The translations under genes were made by a program, and so were the position numbers. The notes under the pieces are model-generated. The model searched no databases and had not been told where the DNA came from. It was given only the letters and a program-made list of their open reading frames with translations. 64,000 bases of DNA from Conchocele bisecta (taxonomy: Eukaryota > Mollusca > Bivalvia > Lucinida > Thyasiridae): assembly GCA_029237695.1 (NCBI GenBank), contig CM055279.1:56741530-56805529 (forward strand). Direction: 5' to 3'. Positions 11,056 to 22,883 of this stretch are shown piece after piece (within the stretch, counting starts at the first letter, position 1; the number at the start of each line of letters is the position of its first letter).

Positions 11056-11481
11056 ACAAGAGTTGTCAGAGGACAACGAAGCGCGCCCGGTGGCAGCAAA
11101 GGAACCGAGGGCACATTTGAACGTGACATTGCCACAGCGCAGTAGAGGACCCTTGGAGCAATGCGTGTGTGAAATATGAAGCAAATCAAAGCAAGGAAAC
11201 ATATAGGCCATTATTTACCCGAGCGACTGAGCATTAAGGTTACGAGATGCACAAAGTATGTGACCTTGACCCTGGGCTTAGAAGGGGCGGCACGGACGTG
11301 GATTTGCCACAGCGCAGTAGAGGACCCTTGGAGCAATGCGTGTGTGAAATATGAAGCAAATCCAAGCAAGGAAACAGAAAATATAGGCCATTAAAATTTT
11401 TGAAGACGGACAGACGGACGGACGCCTACGACGCCGAGGGTATGCCATAAGCACGGCTTCCTTCGTAAGGCGCGCTAAAAA
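11056..11481 (+). mobile_element. Helitron-like element, GTTGTC family, 426 bp
   Basis: The 5' end is ACAAGAG (11056-11062) running into GTTGTCAGAGGACAAC, then AGCGCGCC (11080-11087). Two partial direct units follow (GCACATTTGAACGTGAC, CAGTAGAGGACCCTTGGAGC repeated), then GACGGACAGACGGACGG. The 3' end is a hairpin AGCACGGCTT...AAGGCGCGCT followed by AAAAA. GGCGCGCT (11469-11476) is the exact complement of the 5' AGCGCGCC. It has the same plan as the AGGGCC family with unrelated sequence. Confidence 0.65.
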
Positions 11482-11765
11482 TGTGATATTTTTATATTTA
11501 TTCACCTAAAAATGGAAGAAAATCGTTAAATTTTAGTAACAAATTGTTTTGAAGCTCTGTTGCAAATCAGCTACAGGTATATTTTTGTTGCTAGTGTGTA
11601 CCACATCTTTCTTGAGCTTTTGAGTGAATTCAAACATTTACCTTTTAAAGCACCTGAGATCAAGTGACACTTTGATTGACAAAAATGTCAAATTATGATG
11701 ATTACCGACCAGTATGCATGTTAAAATTAGAAAATGTGGTCTGTCGACGCACTTAGCGCCCCTAT
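11482..11765. other. Intergenic, nothing recognised
   Basis: AT-rich with no recognisable structure. Confidence 0.45.
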
Positions 11766-12520
11766 TTGAAAACTGTAACAAAAACTTTCAAACAAATAAA
11801 CAGACAGACGAACGGACGGACGTATGATCAGTAGCGAGGGTAATTATATTAATGTGGAAGGATGTATCGTTACTAAGTACCGTAATTACCCTAAATATTC
11901 GGACACCAATATGCGAGCAAACAGTGTAGACCCAGACCAGCCTGCTCCTGAAGGAGCAGTCTGATCAGGGTCTGCACTATTTGCCATTTTCACAGAATGC
12001 TTCGGAGGCCTCATTGGACAACATAATCAACTTGATAAATGTTTATGACACTTATAACAATTGGTTTTGGTGTCCGAATATTTAGGGTAATTACGGTAAT
12101 GCATGTGTGCGATATGAAGATATTAGCTGAAGACAAACAGAAATTACGGGTGATTTGAGAAACTCTTACAAAAACTTTCAAATCAATATACACAGACGGG
12201 CGGATGCACGATCAGTAGCGAGGGTAATTGAATGAATGTGGAATGATGTATAGTTACTTAGTAATGCAAGTGTGCGATATGAAGATATTAGCTGAAGGCA
12301 AACAGAAATTATAGGTGATTTGAGAAACTCTTACAAAAACTTTCAAATAAATAAACAGACAGACAGACGATCAGTAGAGGGTAATTGTATTAATGTGGAA
12401 TGATATATAGTTACTTCGTAATGCAAGTATGCGATATGAAGATATTAGCTGTGGCAAACAGAAATTATAGGTAATTTGAGAAACTCTTACAAAAACATTC
12501 AAAAAATAAACGGACGGACA
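11766..12520 (+). repeat. 160-bp tandem array with CAGA/GACG spacers
   Basis: Units contain CTCTTACAAAAACTTTCAAA, a CAGA or ACGG microsatellite, GAGGGTAATTGTATTAATG and GCGATATGAAGATATTAGC. The word CTTACAAAA falls at 12165, 12330 and 12486. The first unit is stretched by a 221-bp MITE. Related units flank the insertion at 6247-7581. Confidence 0.65.
11878..12098. mobile_element. TA-target MITE with perfect 32-bp TIRs
   Basis: Arm 1 at 11878-11909 begins TACCGTAATTACCCTAAATA; arm 2 at 12067-12098 is its perfect inverse, ending TTACGGTA. The uninterrupted repeat unit at 7641-7661 shows the empty site AAGTAATGC, so insertion was at TA with TA duplicated, as for Tc1/mariner. Inside is a 70-bp hairpin (about 11926-11997) with arms GTAGACCC...GGGTCTGC around CTGCTCCTGAAGGAGCAG. 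Confidence 0.75.
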
Positions 12521-13368
12521 GACAGATGGACAGGGCGAAACCTATAGGGCACCGCCGAATCTTGGCGGGGCATTATTATATCAAGATCAGTATTAGTATC
12601 ATTATGTGCATTTATCAGAATGTTCAGAATTGATAATTGAGAACATTTTAGATAGCTATAATGAACTAATAATGTAGCATGAATGCCCCTGCTGTGACAT
12701 TGACCTTCAAAACGGGACATGGTGTGTGACACATTGTGTTATTGTGTGGAAAATTTGTGTGAAATGGGAGAAATGATTTCAAAATCCATCATCCATAAAG
12801 GAAAATTACAAAGTTAAGAGTTTTGGCAAGCTGCACGTTTTCCGCTTTACCGGCAACAGGCTGCATTATAAACTGCGGTATAAATTTGCGAAATAACATT
12901 GCCATTTTGCGCACTAAAATATAGCAATAATCTGCAGGTCATCGACGTTATGACTTCGCTATATTGTTATTGAGAAACAATTCTACAATACAGGACAAAA
13001 ATATTATCTTAGACTCACCTAATAAAGCTCCTTTATACTCTTTTTTGTCTTTTGACCTCTAAATGTGACCTTGACCTTTAAGCTATGGACTCGGGTCTTG
13101 TGCGCGACACACCATCACGATGAACATTTGTGTCAAGTAATTATTAAATCATTTAATGCACGACAAAATACAGGACTATTGTTTTCATTTTTGAAATCTT
13201 AAGTGTGACCTTGACCTTTGAGCAACGGATCTGGGTCTTGCGCACGACATGCCGCCTCATCATGGTGAACAATGTTATTTGTGACAAAGTTAGAGCCTGG
13301 ACAAGAAGTTCTCATTTTATAATCAGTTACAGCTCAGACAAGAATTTCGGACACACACACGGACTGAC
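12521..13368. repeat. Fragments of dispersed elements
   Basis: GGGCGAAACCTATAGGGCAC near 12535 followed by CCGCC...GGCGG resembles an element 3' end and recurs near 21326. Units with GTGACCTTGACCTTT at about 13064 and 13204 are spaced about 140 bp. No gene was seen. Confidence 0.45.
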
Positions 13369-13510
13369 ATAATGGCCAAATAAGAGCACCATTTCTTAAT
13401 GGCCAAATAAAAGCACAAGTTCATAATGGTTAAATAAAAGTACAACAAATTTATAATGGACAAATGAAAGTAAAACTTCATAATGGCCAAATAAGAGCAG
13501 AAATGCAATG
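13369..13510 (+). repeat. 27-30 bp minisatellite
   Basis: About five units of TAATGGCCAAATAAGAGCAC with variants. A minus-strand frame across it (13323-13598) gives a repetitive hydrophobic peptide and is judged non-coding. Confidence 0.65.
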
Positions 13511-13550
13511 GCTGATGTGGGATATAACAATGAAAGAAGCACAAATTGTT

Positions 13551-13685
13551 AATGGCAGACATGGAGGTATATGTGTGTATATATGTGTGTAGTTTCATGA
13601 TACTATTTCATGTTAATGGCAGACATGGAGGTATATGTACGGAGCCCCGTATATGTGTGTAGTTTCATGATATTTCATGCATATT
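13551..13685 (+). repeat. Tandem duplication of about 65 bp
   Basis: ATGGCAGACATGGAGGTATA occurs at about 13555 and 13617, each followed by TATGTGTGTAGTTTCATGAT. Confidence 0.6.
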
Positions 13686-13815
13686 CAGTAATCAGTTCAC
13701 GGCAAAATCTCTCAACTTAAAGTGCAAATGAATTAAACAGTGAAATATTGCTACCATGTCCAGTGTCTATTGCCAGCAACAGCTGGTATTGAAAGACCCA
13801 GTGGGGACCACAATA

Positions 13816-14520
13816 AACAAGAACTTGCATCGCTGGCAGCTGGCAGCCTTAATAATGAAATAAGAATTCCTCGGAATCAAATGTCTCGCCTTGTTCCACC
13901 TTCACCTTGACCCTGGGGCCCCGAGAATAGTCCTATATCCATCTACATATCATAGTAAAGGTATGTATAAGGTTTGATGACTGTAGCTGATAAGGTATTG
14001 AAGTAATGACCGTAACACGAAAACTTAACATTGAATGACGCCGCCGCCGCCGCCGCCGCCGCCGACGACTCCGGAAAAGCAAAGCCTATGTCTCGCTTTC
14101 TGCTTTCGCGGGCAAGACAAAAATCAAGTCCTCAGTAACCTTGACCTTGGGCGGTCTAACGTGGGTCATATACAAAACAAAGCAGCAGACACAAATTTTA
14201 GTGAAATCGATGAAGAGGTTCATGGGTTATTGAAAAATTCTTTGTTTTTTTACATTTTTGCCTTACAAACAAGGTGAACACAAGTCCTCAGTGACCTTAA
14301 CCTTGGGCGGTCGGACATGAGTCGTATGCAAAACAAAGCAGCATCCCTAGACACATATTGTGGCCAAATATTATCAAAATTGGTGAAGCGGTTCATGAGT
14401 TATTGCAAAATGAAAGGTGTTACTAACGTACTAACGTATGTACATACGTACGCAAACACGCACGTACGTACGTAAATGGACTAATGCTATATCCCCTATT
14501 GCCTATCGGCGAGGAGAAAT
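13816..14520 (+). mobile_element. Probable Helitron-like element with GCC microsatellite
   Basis: Starts AACAAGAACTTGCATCGCTG and carries repeated CTTGACC motifs (GTAACCTTGACCTTGGGCGG and GTGACCTTAACCTTGGGCGG). It has a (GCC)n tract at 14039-14063 and an ACGT microsatellite at 14425-14475, and ends near CCTATCGGCGAGGAGAAAT. The frame 14035-14277 begins in the GCC tract and is not supported as a gene. Confidence 0.45.
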
Positions 14521-16004
14521 AACAGGCTAGTTTCATTGTCAGATTTATTCTTTCCCATTAATGCATGTCTTTCCACATTCTGATTTTTCAGAACACCATT
14601 ACATTCATGTTGATCTGGGGCTATGGTTGTGGTATCAGATTTATCATGGTGTGTAACATATATATTTATCAGGTCATTAGCTGTCCACTGACAGGCATTG
14701 AGTGTGAAACAATGCATCACAGGCAATCCAGATGTATATACTACTTTAGCTAACGTGTCAATAATTGAATCGCAATGACATGTTTCCAACTCTCAGACAC
14801 ACACCCTGAATACTTCTTGGCCATATTTTACGCTTGATTCGCTTTGTTTTTATAAAGTACCACGTGTGAAATGTAAGAAAACATTTATTTAACCAGGTGA
14901 GCTGATTATCTTGAAATAATGCCCTCGTGAATTGGGTCCTACCGCTAAACAAACTCGGTTCGCTACGCTCACTCATTTGTTTAGGAACCAATCACTCAAG
15001 CATTATTTCATGATAATCAGTTTCCCAGGATAAATAAACGGTATCTAGTCTGCAGTCCTTTCAATGAATACAACATAATACAAGCACATTTCTTAGCACA
15101 AACCAAACATTACTCTCAATTCCAGATTGATTGACTGTTGTTTTGCATGTCAGTACTTTTACTCATAGAGACAGAAGTCACAGGAGGGAGGATTGAAACC
15201 TGCAATAACACATTCAACATCTACCCCACGGAGTGGCCCCACATTCCTACACAATTGTCAATATTGGCAGATATGGAAGTAAAAGCAATTTCCCCAACAC
15301 CTTGTATCATATGTCTGTGCTACAGGCTGTCTCGCGATTTGATACCAATAAGCTGGCCGTCACAGATATTATAATGAAGATGTATTGATCGTCATAAATC
15401 GCACTTAAGCAATTAGCTCAGACACATCTGGTGGACTGTGTAGGAGAAAAGTACCAGTTATCTTATAACAAGATGTCTGTGGCCAGCACAGATGAATCAT
15501 CAAGCACATGAACAGTCACAGGCACATGAAGCACCGCCATCAGGCAAGATTATCATGAATGGCTATGGAGACAGTTAGATAAGACAGCCTTAAAATGCTG
15601 AATTAAATATTGTTGTCTGCTGAATAATTTCTATTATCGTTTTTTTCTTCAGAAAAACATGCTTTGACAGCACTTTAGAATCATTTCCAACTATTTTGCC
15701 CATCGACATACTTTGTATGCCGGGGGTATAACAAATACAAGAGCACATATATACATATGCTTTTATAGGCACAGATGGGGATGATCCTTAATGTGGGAGG
15801 AAACCAGACATACATACATACACATACATACACACATATCATCTCCCGTCTATATACACATTATACACCTATAATCTGCCTTCTATAATACCCGGAAAAG
15901 TCCCATAGGTTGGTCATCTTGTATCGCATTTCAACCAAATTTGGATATCTCGTAGACGAAGGATGAACATAATGTTTATGGCTTGTGTTGCAGTTGCTAT
16001 GGTT
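14521..16004. other. Intergenic with one MITE
   Basis: No coding motif was found. The MITE at 14776-15032 is listed separately; (CATA)n-like repeats lie at 15808-15838. Confidence 0.45.
14776..15032. mobile_element. Fold-back MITE, copy 1
   Basis: Related to 50120-50440. The inner part has inverted arms CTGATTATCTTGAAATAATG and CATTATTTCATGATAATCAG around AACAAACTCGGTTCGC...CACTCATTTGTTT. Only the arms and core are well conserved between the two copies. Confidence 0.55.
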
Positions 16005-16072
16005 TGTTTGTTTGTTTATTGGTGTTTAACTGCCTATCAACAGCTATGGTCATGTAAGGCCGGGAGTTGCTA
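16005..16072 (-). repeat. SINE tail fragment
   Basis: GTTTGTTTGTTTATTGGTGT and CAGCTATGGTCATGTAAGGC match the element at 39195-39600. Only the tail end is present. Confidence 0.5.
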
Positions 16073-16880
16073 TGGTAATATCATGTACTGATTGTGGCCC
16101 AAGTAACGTAATTTTGTATGCATAAGTTTGAAAGAAGGCGAAATGAGAAGTGTTGGCGTTTCCATGTTGTTTGCTGCTTGCTCAAATAAATTTTGGGAAA
16201 TAATAGCGACATTATTTAAGTCCTTAATGTTATCGTGAAATTTTGTTGCCTCGTTATGAAAATTGAGCATTTTCAATGCGAGATTTCTAAGTTATAACTC
16301 TAATAAACATGTTTTTTTTTTACATTTGAATAATCATTACAGTTATTACAAGTTTTATAATAAATAACGCCATTTTGGTTCATAAAACGATAAATCAATA
16401 TTTGACATAAAATAAACTGAAGTTATACTTTTAGTTTTGAAACATTTTTAAAATTTTGAAATGAAAAATAGAGGATGGGCATGTTTTCATAATTTCATTT
16501 GAAAATAAGATACTGACATGGAAACCCATCTTGGCCTAAATTTCCATTAATTTCAAATCTCTGGCAAAAACGATTATTTGAAATAGCTGAAATAAGGAAT
16601 AAAGGTAATAACATACTAATTTGGTTGTTATGGTAACAATTTGTGCTTTTCTGAACTAAAGTAGCATTATTTTGATGTATCAGGTGCCTATTTATTTTTT
16701 CCACAAATTGTTTAATGCTTAAAATGTTAAATTAGGTGTCAAAAATACATTTTCAAAACCGTTGCCATAGTAACTAAGTTTGTCAAAAATAAATTGCTTT
16801 CAAGAATTTTCTACCTTGTAAACGACAGTAGTTACATTATAATGTTATTAAATACTGATTTTAGTGAATTGGTAATGAAA
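16073..16880. other. AT-rich intergenic, nothing recognised
   Basis: Only short minus-strand chance frames were seen. Confidence 0.45.
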
Positions 16881-17351
16881 TATATTAGAATGAGATTTGA
16901 CCGTAACATGATCATGGGCATGTGCTAAAGAAAGCATCACAAAAACCGTCAGAGAAACACAAAAAAAGGTCAAGGTTGAAGAAACTTTTTGCCACAAAAA
17001 AATGGCTAAGTGTTTCATAAAAAATGTGAAGGTAAAAAAGGTCAAGGTCATGTTAATGGCGGCATGAGTATATTCCAAATGCTCACATGTATCAATTAAG
17101 TGTCCAAATATTGAAGCAATCTGTCGAGTAATAAGTTCTATCATGATGAAGAAATAGAAACTTGTTTCCGCAAAAATGTGAGGATAAAAAAGGTCAAGGT
17201 CATGTTAATGGCGGCATGAGGGTGTTCTGAATGTTCACATGTATCAAGTGTCCAAATATTGAAACAACCTGTCAAGTAATATTAATATGTATTACAAATT
17301 GCAAAGTGTTTCCGCAAAAATGTAAAGGTAAAAAAGGTCAAATCATGTTAA
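16881..17351 (+). repeat. 180-bp tandem array, left part
   Basis: Units contain AAAAGGTCAAGGTCATGTTA, GGCGGCATGAG and AGTGTCCAAATATTGAAG. The array is cut at TTAA (17348-17351) and resumes at 20866. The same unit occurs at 26880-27430, and divergent forms at 44460-44990 and 45400-45800. Confidence 0.65.
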
Positions 17352-17544
17352 AGGTACGTACATGCCCACTCAATTTTCACACTGATATCAGGGGCGATAA
17401 CCGTGTTTCCTTAAAATGTTAACGGACTTCACTATTTATTCTCTGTCTTTATTGTTTGGTGTGCAATGGATCATACTTTAAAATCTGTTGAACATATTAT
17501 TTTTTCAGGTGATGCATTTAATTGGTATAAATAATTAAACATAT

Positions 17545-20500
17545 CGCTCACCTGTGAAATGTCACAAAAATCAAGCAAATACTGGTATGTAAAGTTGTCA
17601 CTACATATACATCAAAATAAGCCCATGACAGGCACAAAATGTCAATGCGACAAACTTGAGAAGTCACCAGGGTAGGAGTTGTCTCGCGATATGTACAGAT
17701 ATATCTTACACAACTTTGAGAGGTTTGGAGACCACAACAGGATGCTTCCAGCCTACTTTTTATTGCAATCCTTAGATTTTAACCATATTCTGTAAAAAAG
17801 TTGACCCCTATATGACCCCCCGGGCCATGCCCATTTTTGACCCAAAGGTCACCATTTTAACAGCTTTGAAAAAAGCATTGTTCATCGATCATTCCTGTCG
17901 AGTTTCGTCGAAATCGGTCTGGTGGTTCGTGAGAAGATTTTTTAAGAATTAATGCTATTTTTAGATGGTGGCCATCTTGGATTAACGACGACCACCATTT
18001 TAACAAAACTGAAAAGGCTTTACCTACCAATGAACCATAACTGCGAAGTTTGGCCACCAATGGCCAAGCGGTTTGTATATGAAGAAGACGTTTAAAATCT
18101 CTAATAAAAGAACAACATTTTGACCTTTCGGTGGCCATCTTGGATGATGTAATCATCCGATTCGATGAAAACAGCACCACAGCGATCGCCTCATCAACAC
18201 CTTTGATTTGATATATTATAAGACCATATTCAGTTCAAAAAATGAAATTTGACCCCATTTTTGACCCAGTGGTCACCATTTTAACAAATTTGAAAAAGCA
18301 TTGTACATCGATCATTTCTGCCAAGTTTCATAGAAATCGGTCTGGTGGTTCGTGAGAAGAAGATTTTTTAAAATGTGCTATTTTTAGATGGTCACCATCT
18401 TGGATTAATGATGACCGCCATTTTAACAAAACTGAAAAGACTTTACTAATGGACCATAACTGCGAAGTTTGCTACCAATGGCCAAGCGGTTTGTATGAAG
18501 AAGACGTTTGAAATCTCTAATAAAAGAACGACCTTTTGACCTTTCGGTGGCCATCTTGGATGATGTAATCATCTGATTTTGAAAAAATGCTCCTAAGTGA
18601 TCGTTTCGTCGATACCTTCGATTTGATATATGACATGACCATATTCGGTCAAATGTGACATTTGACCACTACTTGACCCCTCCTGCCCAGCCCATTTTTG
18701 ACCCGGGTCCACCATTTGAAGGAATCTGAACCAGCGTCAACTATCGATCATCCATACCAAGTTTTGTAAAAATCGGCCAGGCAGTTCGCGAGAAGAAGAT
18801 TTTTTAAGAATTTTACCTACTTTTCAACAGCGGCCATCTTTGAATTCGCGATGACCACCATTTAAACAACAAGAGGGCCATGATGGCCCTAATTCGCTCA
18901 CCTGACTCCATGAACACCAAAGGAGAATGTGACATTGAGTTCATGTGTTTTAAAAACATTGTGCTATTTTTAGATGGCGGTCATCTTGGATTAAGCGATG
19001 ACTCTCATTTTACCAAATCTGAAAATGCTTCACCCAAGGATCTTAACTTCCTATGAAGTTTGGCCAGCAACGGCCATGTGGTTCCTGAGGAAAAGACGTT
19101 CAAAATCTTGAATAAATGGACCTTTTGGTGGCCATCATGGATGACATAATCATCCGATTCCGACAAATATTGCACCAGAGCAATCGCCTCATCGATACAT
19201 TCAATTTGATATATGGCATGAGCATATTCGGTCAAAAATAAAATTTGACCCCAATTTGACCCCACGGGCCATGCCCATTTTTGACCCCGGGGTCACCATT
19301 TTCACTACTTTGAAAGAGCATTTGAAATCGATCATTCCTACGAAGTTTAGTCGAAATCCGGCCAGCGGTTCAGGAGAAGAAGATTTTTTTAATAATTTAT
19401 GCTATTTTTAGACGGTGGCCATCTTGGATTAGCGATGACCTCCATTTTAACAAATCTGAAAAGGCTTCACCCATGGACCATAACTTTTAAGTTTGGCTAC
19501 CATGGGCCAAGCGGTTCATGTGAAGAAGAATTTTGAAATCTCTAATAAAAGAACGACCTTTCGACATTTCAGCGGTCATCTTGGACGACATAACAATCCG
19601 ATTTCGACAAAAAATGTACCTGATTGATACCTTCGATTTGATATATAACATGACCATATTCGGTCAAAAATAAAATTTCACCCCAATTTGACCCCACGGG
19701 CCATGCCCATTTTTGACCCCGGGGTCACCATTTTAACAACTTTGAAAGAGCAATGTACATCAATCATTTCTACCAAGTTTCGTCGAAATCCGGCTAGCGG
19801 TTCATGAGAAGAAGATTTATTAAGAATTTATGCTATTTTTAGACGGTGGCCATCTTGGATTACGTAATGACGTCATTTTAACAATTTTGTAATCCCCCTA
19901 CCTAAGGACCATGACCATGAAGTTTGGTGACTATAGACCCAATGGTTACCCAGAGGAGAAGACGTTTGAAAATGTTCATGGACGACGGACGACTGACGAC
20001 GGACGGACGGACGACGGACACATTGCGGTAATAATAGCTCACATGAGCTTCACTTAGGTGAGCTAAAAATGAAAAGGCTTGACCCTTAACCATTACCGTG
20101 AAGTTTGGCAAATATCGGCCAAGCGGTTCACGAGAACAAGACGTTTGAAATGTTTATTAAAAGAACGACCTTTTGACCTTTCGGCGGCCATCTTGGATGA
20201 CATGACCATCCAATTTCGACAAAAAATGTACCAGAGCGATCGCCTCTTTCATACCTTCGATTTAATATAGACATGACCATATTCGGTCAAAAATAAAATT
20301 TGACCCCAATTTGACCCCACGGGCCACGCCCATTTTTTACCCCGGGGTCACCATTTTAACAACTTTGAAAGAGCATTGAACATCAATAATTCCTACCAAG
20401 TTTTGTCGAAATCCGGTTGGCGGTTCTTGAGAAGAAGATTTTTGAAGAATTTGTGCTATTTTTAGACGGCGTCTATCTTGGATTACGTAATGACGTCATT

Positions 20501-20670
20501 TTAACAATTTTGTAATCCCCCTACCTAAGGACCATGACCATGAAGTTTGGTGACTATGGTTACCGAGGAGAAGACGTTTGAAAATGTTCACGGACGGACG
20601 ACCGACGACGGAAGGACGGACACAATGCGGTAACAATAGCTCACATGACCTTCGCTCAGGTGAGCTAAAA
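17545..20670 (+). mobile_element. Helitron-like element, AGGGCC family, 5'-truncated, interrupted
   Basis: Begins at CGCTCACCTGTGAAATGTC without the ACAAGAG palindrome. The same subfamily start, intact, is at 40496. It ends with the hairpin and AGGTGAGC (20658-20665) plus AAAAA. A second copy (18869-20068) is inserted in an internal unit at AACA/AAAATG; the uninterrupted counterpart AACAAAAATGGACAGG is at 23300-23315. Internal 450-bp units are non-coding. Confidence 0.65.
18869..20068 (+). mobile_element. Helitron-like element, AGGGCC family, complete copy 2 (nested)
   Basis: ACAAGAG at 18869-18875 runs into the AGGGCC palindrome and CGCTCACCT. The 3' AGGTGAGC is at 20056-20063, followed by AAAAA. 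It closely resembles 6247-7581, which points to recent activity. A GACGGACGGACGG tract lies just before the 3' hairpin. Confidence 0.7.
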
Positions 20671-20865
20671 ACATTATGCCTCATTTGCATATGAAAATAG
20701 CCTGATACCACCGCAAGTCACTATCAGTAAAATAAATATTACTAAATGATTATATCTGTACAGCGGGCACTTGTAATTTTTAGAACTGGTGGAATAGCGA
20801 CACAATTATACACTTATTTAATTCCTATAAACAACATTTTGTGCCTAGTGAGTGGGCATGTACCT

Positions 20866-21240
20866 TTAATGGCGGCATGAGTGTGTTCCAAATGCTCACA
20901 TATATCAAGTGTCCAAATATTGAAACAATCCGTCAAGTAATATTAAAGGCTACCATGATGAAGAAGCTTGTACAAACTTTTTGATGCAAAAACTGGCCTA
21001 GGTGTCAAAAATGTGAAGGTAAAAAGGTCAAGGTCATGTTAATGGGGGCATGAGGGTGTTCTGATTGCATGTATCAAGTGTCCAAATGTTGAAGCAATCC
21101 GTCAAGTAATATTAAAGTTATAGCATGATAACAAAGCTTGTACAAACTTTTTGACATTTCGGACAATGACACAGACGAGGGAAAAAGCGGCGACTATAAT
21201 CGCGGCTTCTGCTAAAGCAGTCGCGACAACTAGAAAACGT
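20866..21240 (+). repeat. 180-bp tandem array, right part with terminal hairpin
   Basis: Resumes the array cut at 17351 (TTAATGGCGGCATGAG). It ends after GACACAGACGAGGG with a hairpin TCGCG...CTGCTAAAGCAG...CGCGA at about 21200-21226. An equivalent hairpin closes the array at 26880-27430, so the arrays are cores of Helitron-like elements. Confidence 0.55.
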
Positions 21241-21862
21241 GGTCTATCAATGCACTTAGGGCCCCTATAGGTGATTTTAGAAACTCTTACAAAAATTCCA
21301 AAACATAAACGGATGGACAGACAGGGCGAAACCTATAGGGCACCGATTCATCTCAGAGGGGCCCTAATAATACCACTTTTGGGTAAAACAATAATTTTAT
21401 TGGCTTATTTTATGACCCAGAAAGAAATCGTAATTTTTAGCAGACTTGACAAACTAAAAAAATATGTTGAAAATTGTATTTTATTAAAAAAATCCATACT
21501 TTTTAGACATGTAGAAAAAAATCCAGTCATTCTAGAGTGAACAAGAGTGCTGTATGTCACAAAATACGCCCGTCGAAGATGGGACAGCCATAAAAACACC
21601 AACGTGCTCATCTACAATATGTGTAGAAGACGTGTGTATAGTTTCAAATCAATCGAATGAATGGTTTCAGAGGAGTTGTGTATACAAACTATGCCCGCGG
21701 TGAAACATAATATGTACCGTCGTATAAAAAGTATTATCAAGGCCTTGAACTTGGTGTGTCGCAATTTCAACATCACCAGTAATATCTCTCATAAAATCCC
21801 ATTATTCCTAGTGCCTGCACAGAGCTAAGGCCCACCTGCGCATAATAAAACCGACACATACC
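21241..21862. repeat. Dispersed element fragments
   Basis: GGGCGAAACCTATAGGGCAC recurs here from 12535, and AACAAGAGTGCTGTATGTCA near 21540 is an ACAAGAG-type start. Its remainder is broken by the MITE that follows. The frame 21271-21540 is not supported. Confidence 0.45.
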
Positions 21863-22450
21863 GTAATAGTCAATTTAAACGTCCCCCGCACCCCCCCCCC
21901 CCCACTGGCATTATTTGAAAATCAACAACCCACTTACCATTAACATAGATGCTCAAGTCCGGTAAAATTTCCCAAAAGTTCCTTTTGAATTGGTAAAACT
22001 TTCCACTCACGCGATTCGATGTGTATTCGTTATGACCGTTAACCGTTAGCGGCGAATTGCACATTGTGAAATACAATATTTTCTAAAATTGAAATGAAAT
22101 GTACTTCAGGGTGATACCTAGGATCTAGTAATGTGTCCCAGATAATACTTGGGAAAATGTGTATCGCCATATGTATTTGTACTACGATAATTCGGCCTGA
22201 TGGGACTTCGTCCCTTGAGACTTCAGCCTGAGGTGATTTTGTAGATCTAATGAAATGCATGTTTCTATTAATTTAGCAATCTTACTCCCAGGTGTTTAAA
22301 ACACAGCAAATAGCACCGCACTTGTATTTCGAGTCATTTAGAGCACATGAAAGCAAGTTTTATAACTATTTATTTATCAAAAGAACATGCTTATTTAGAC
22401 GCCCTCCTTTTCGAAAATGCAATGCCACTGGGTATTTAAATGGATGATCA
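21863..22450. mobile_element. TIR MITE, copy 2 (inverted relative to 1719-2534)
   Basis: The ends TAATAGTCAATTTAAACG and (inverted) ATTTAAATGGATGATCA match those of copy 1. The interior shares CCCAGATAATACTTGGGAAA and the ACACAGCAAATAGCACCGCA region in opposite orientation. A C-run at 21886-21902 lies near the left end. Confidence 0.6.
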
Positions 22451-22883
22451 GAGTAATCAGCATTTTTCATGCGTACCAGCCCAAACATCTCACCCAAGTC
22501 ATCCGACTACGCGGTCGGACAAGACTTCGTACCATGCTTTCACTAACATTCTCAAGACTAAACTGAACAAACCAGATCAAAATCTAGAGCTTTGTTCCAT
22601 CAAAAACGCGAAGGGAAAGGCAGATATTTGGCTATTTTCGACTGCAGCAACATGTGAAGACAAGGAAATTACCCCAAAACAAAAGAGACTGGTCATATAA
22701 GATAAAATATAATATTTTGTCTGCCAACAATCACATTTATTTATTTATTTGTTTCTTCAAATCTAGTAAGTTACTAGAGGTGCAACGATACGGTCAAACC
22801 CGTATTGCGATATATTGCGATATAACAAACCCATATTGCAATACGTATTGCGATATTATACCATGTATGAACAAATAATAATA
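22451..22883. other. Intergenic with hAT-like end
   Basis: CTAGAGGTGCAACGATACGG at 22774-22793, followed by repeated ATTGCGATAT words, looks like the terminus of a hAT-type element. No partner end was found. The plus-strand frames here are unsupported. Confidence 0.4.

Larger units (their letters stand above)
17352..20865. mobile_element. TTAA-target TIR element carrying nested insertions
   Basis: The left end AGGTACGTACATGCCCACTC and the inverted right end GAGTGGGCATGTACCT pair, apart from a GTA insertion in the left arm. TTAA at 17348-17351 and 20866-20869 flanks it, and the array on both sides shows the empty site CATGTTAATGG. TTAA target duplication is typical of piggyBac and Kolobok. 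Without the nested copies it is about 390 bp, so it is a MITE. It is filled by the Helitron-like element at 17545-20670. Confidence 0.65.

Noticed and set aside
14035..14277. Frame starting with a poly-proline tract
   Set aside because: It begins in the GCC microsatellite of a dispersed element and has no conserved part.
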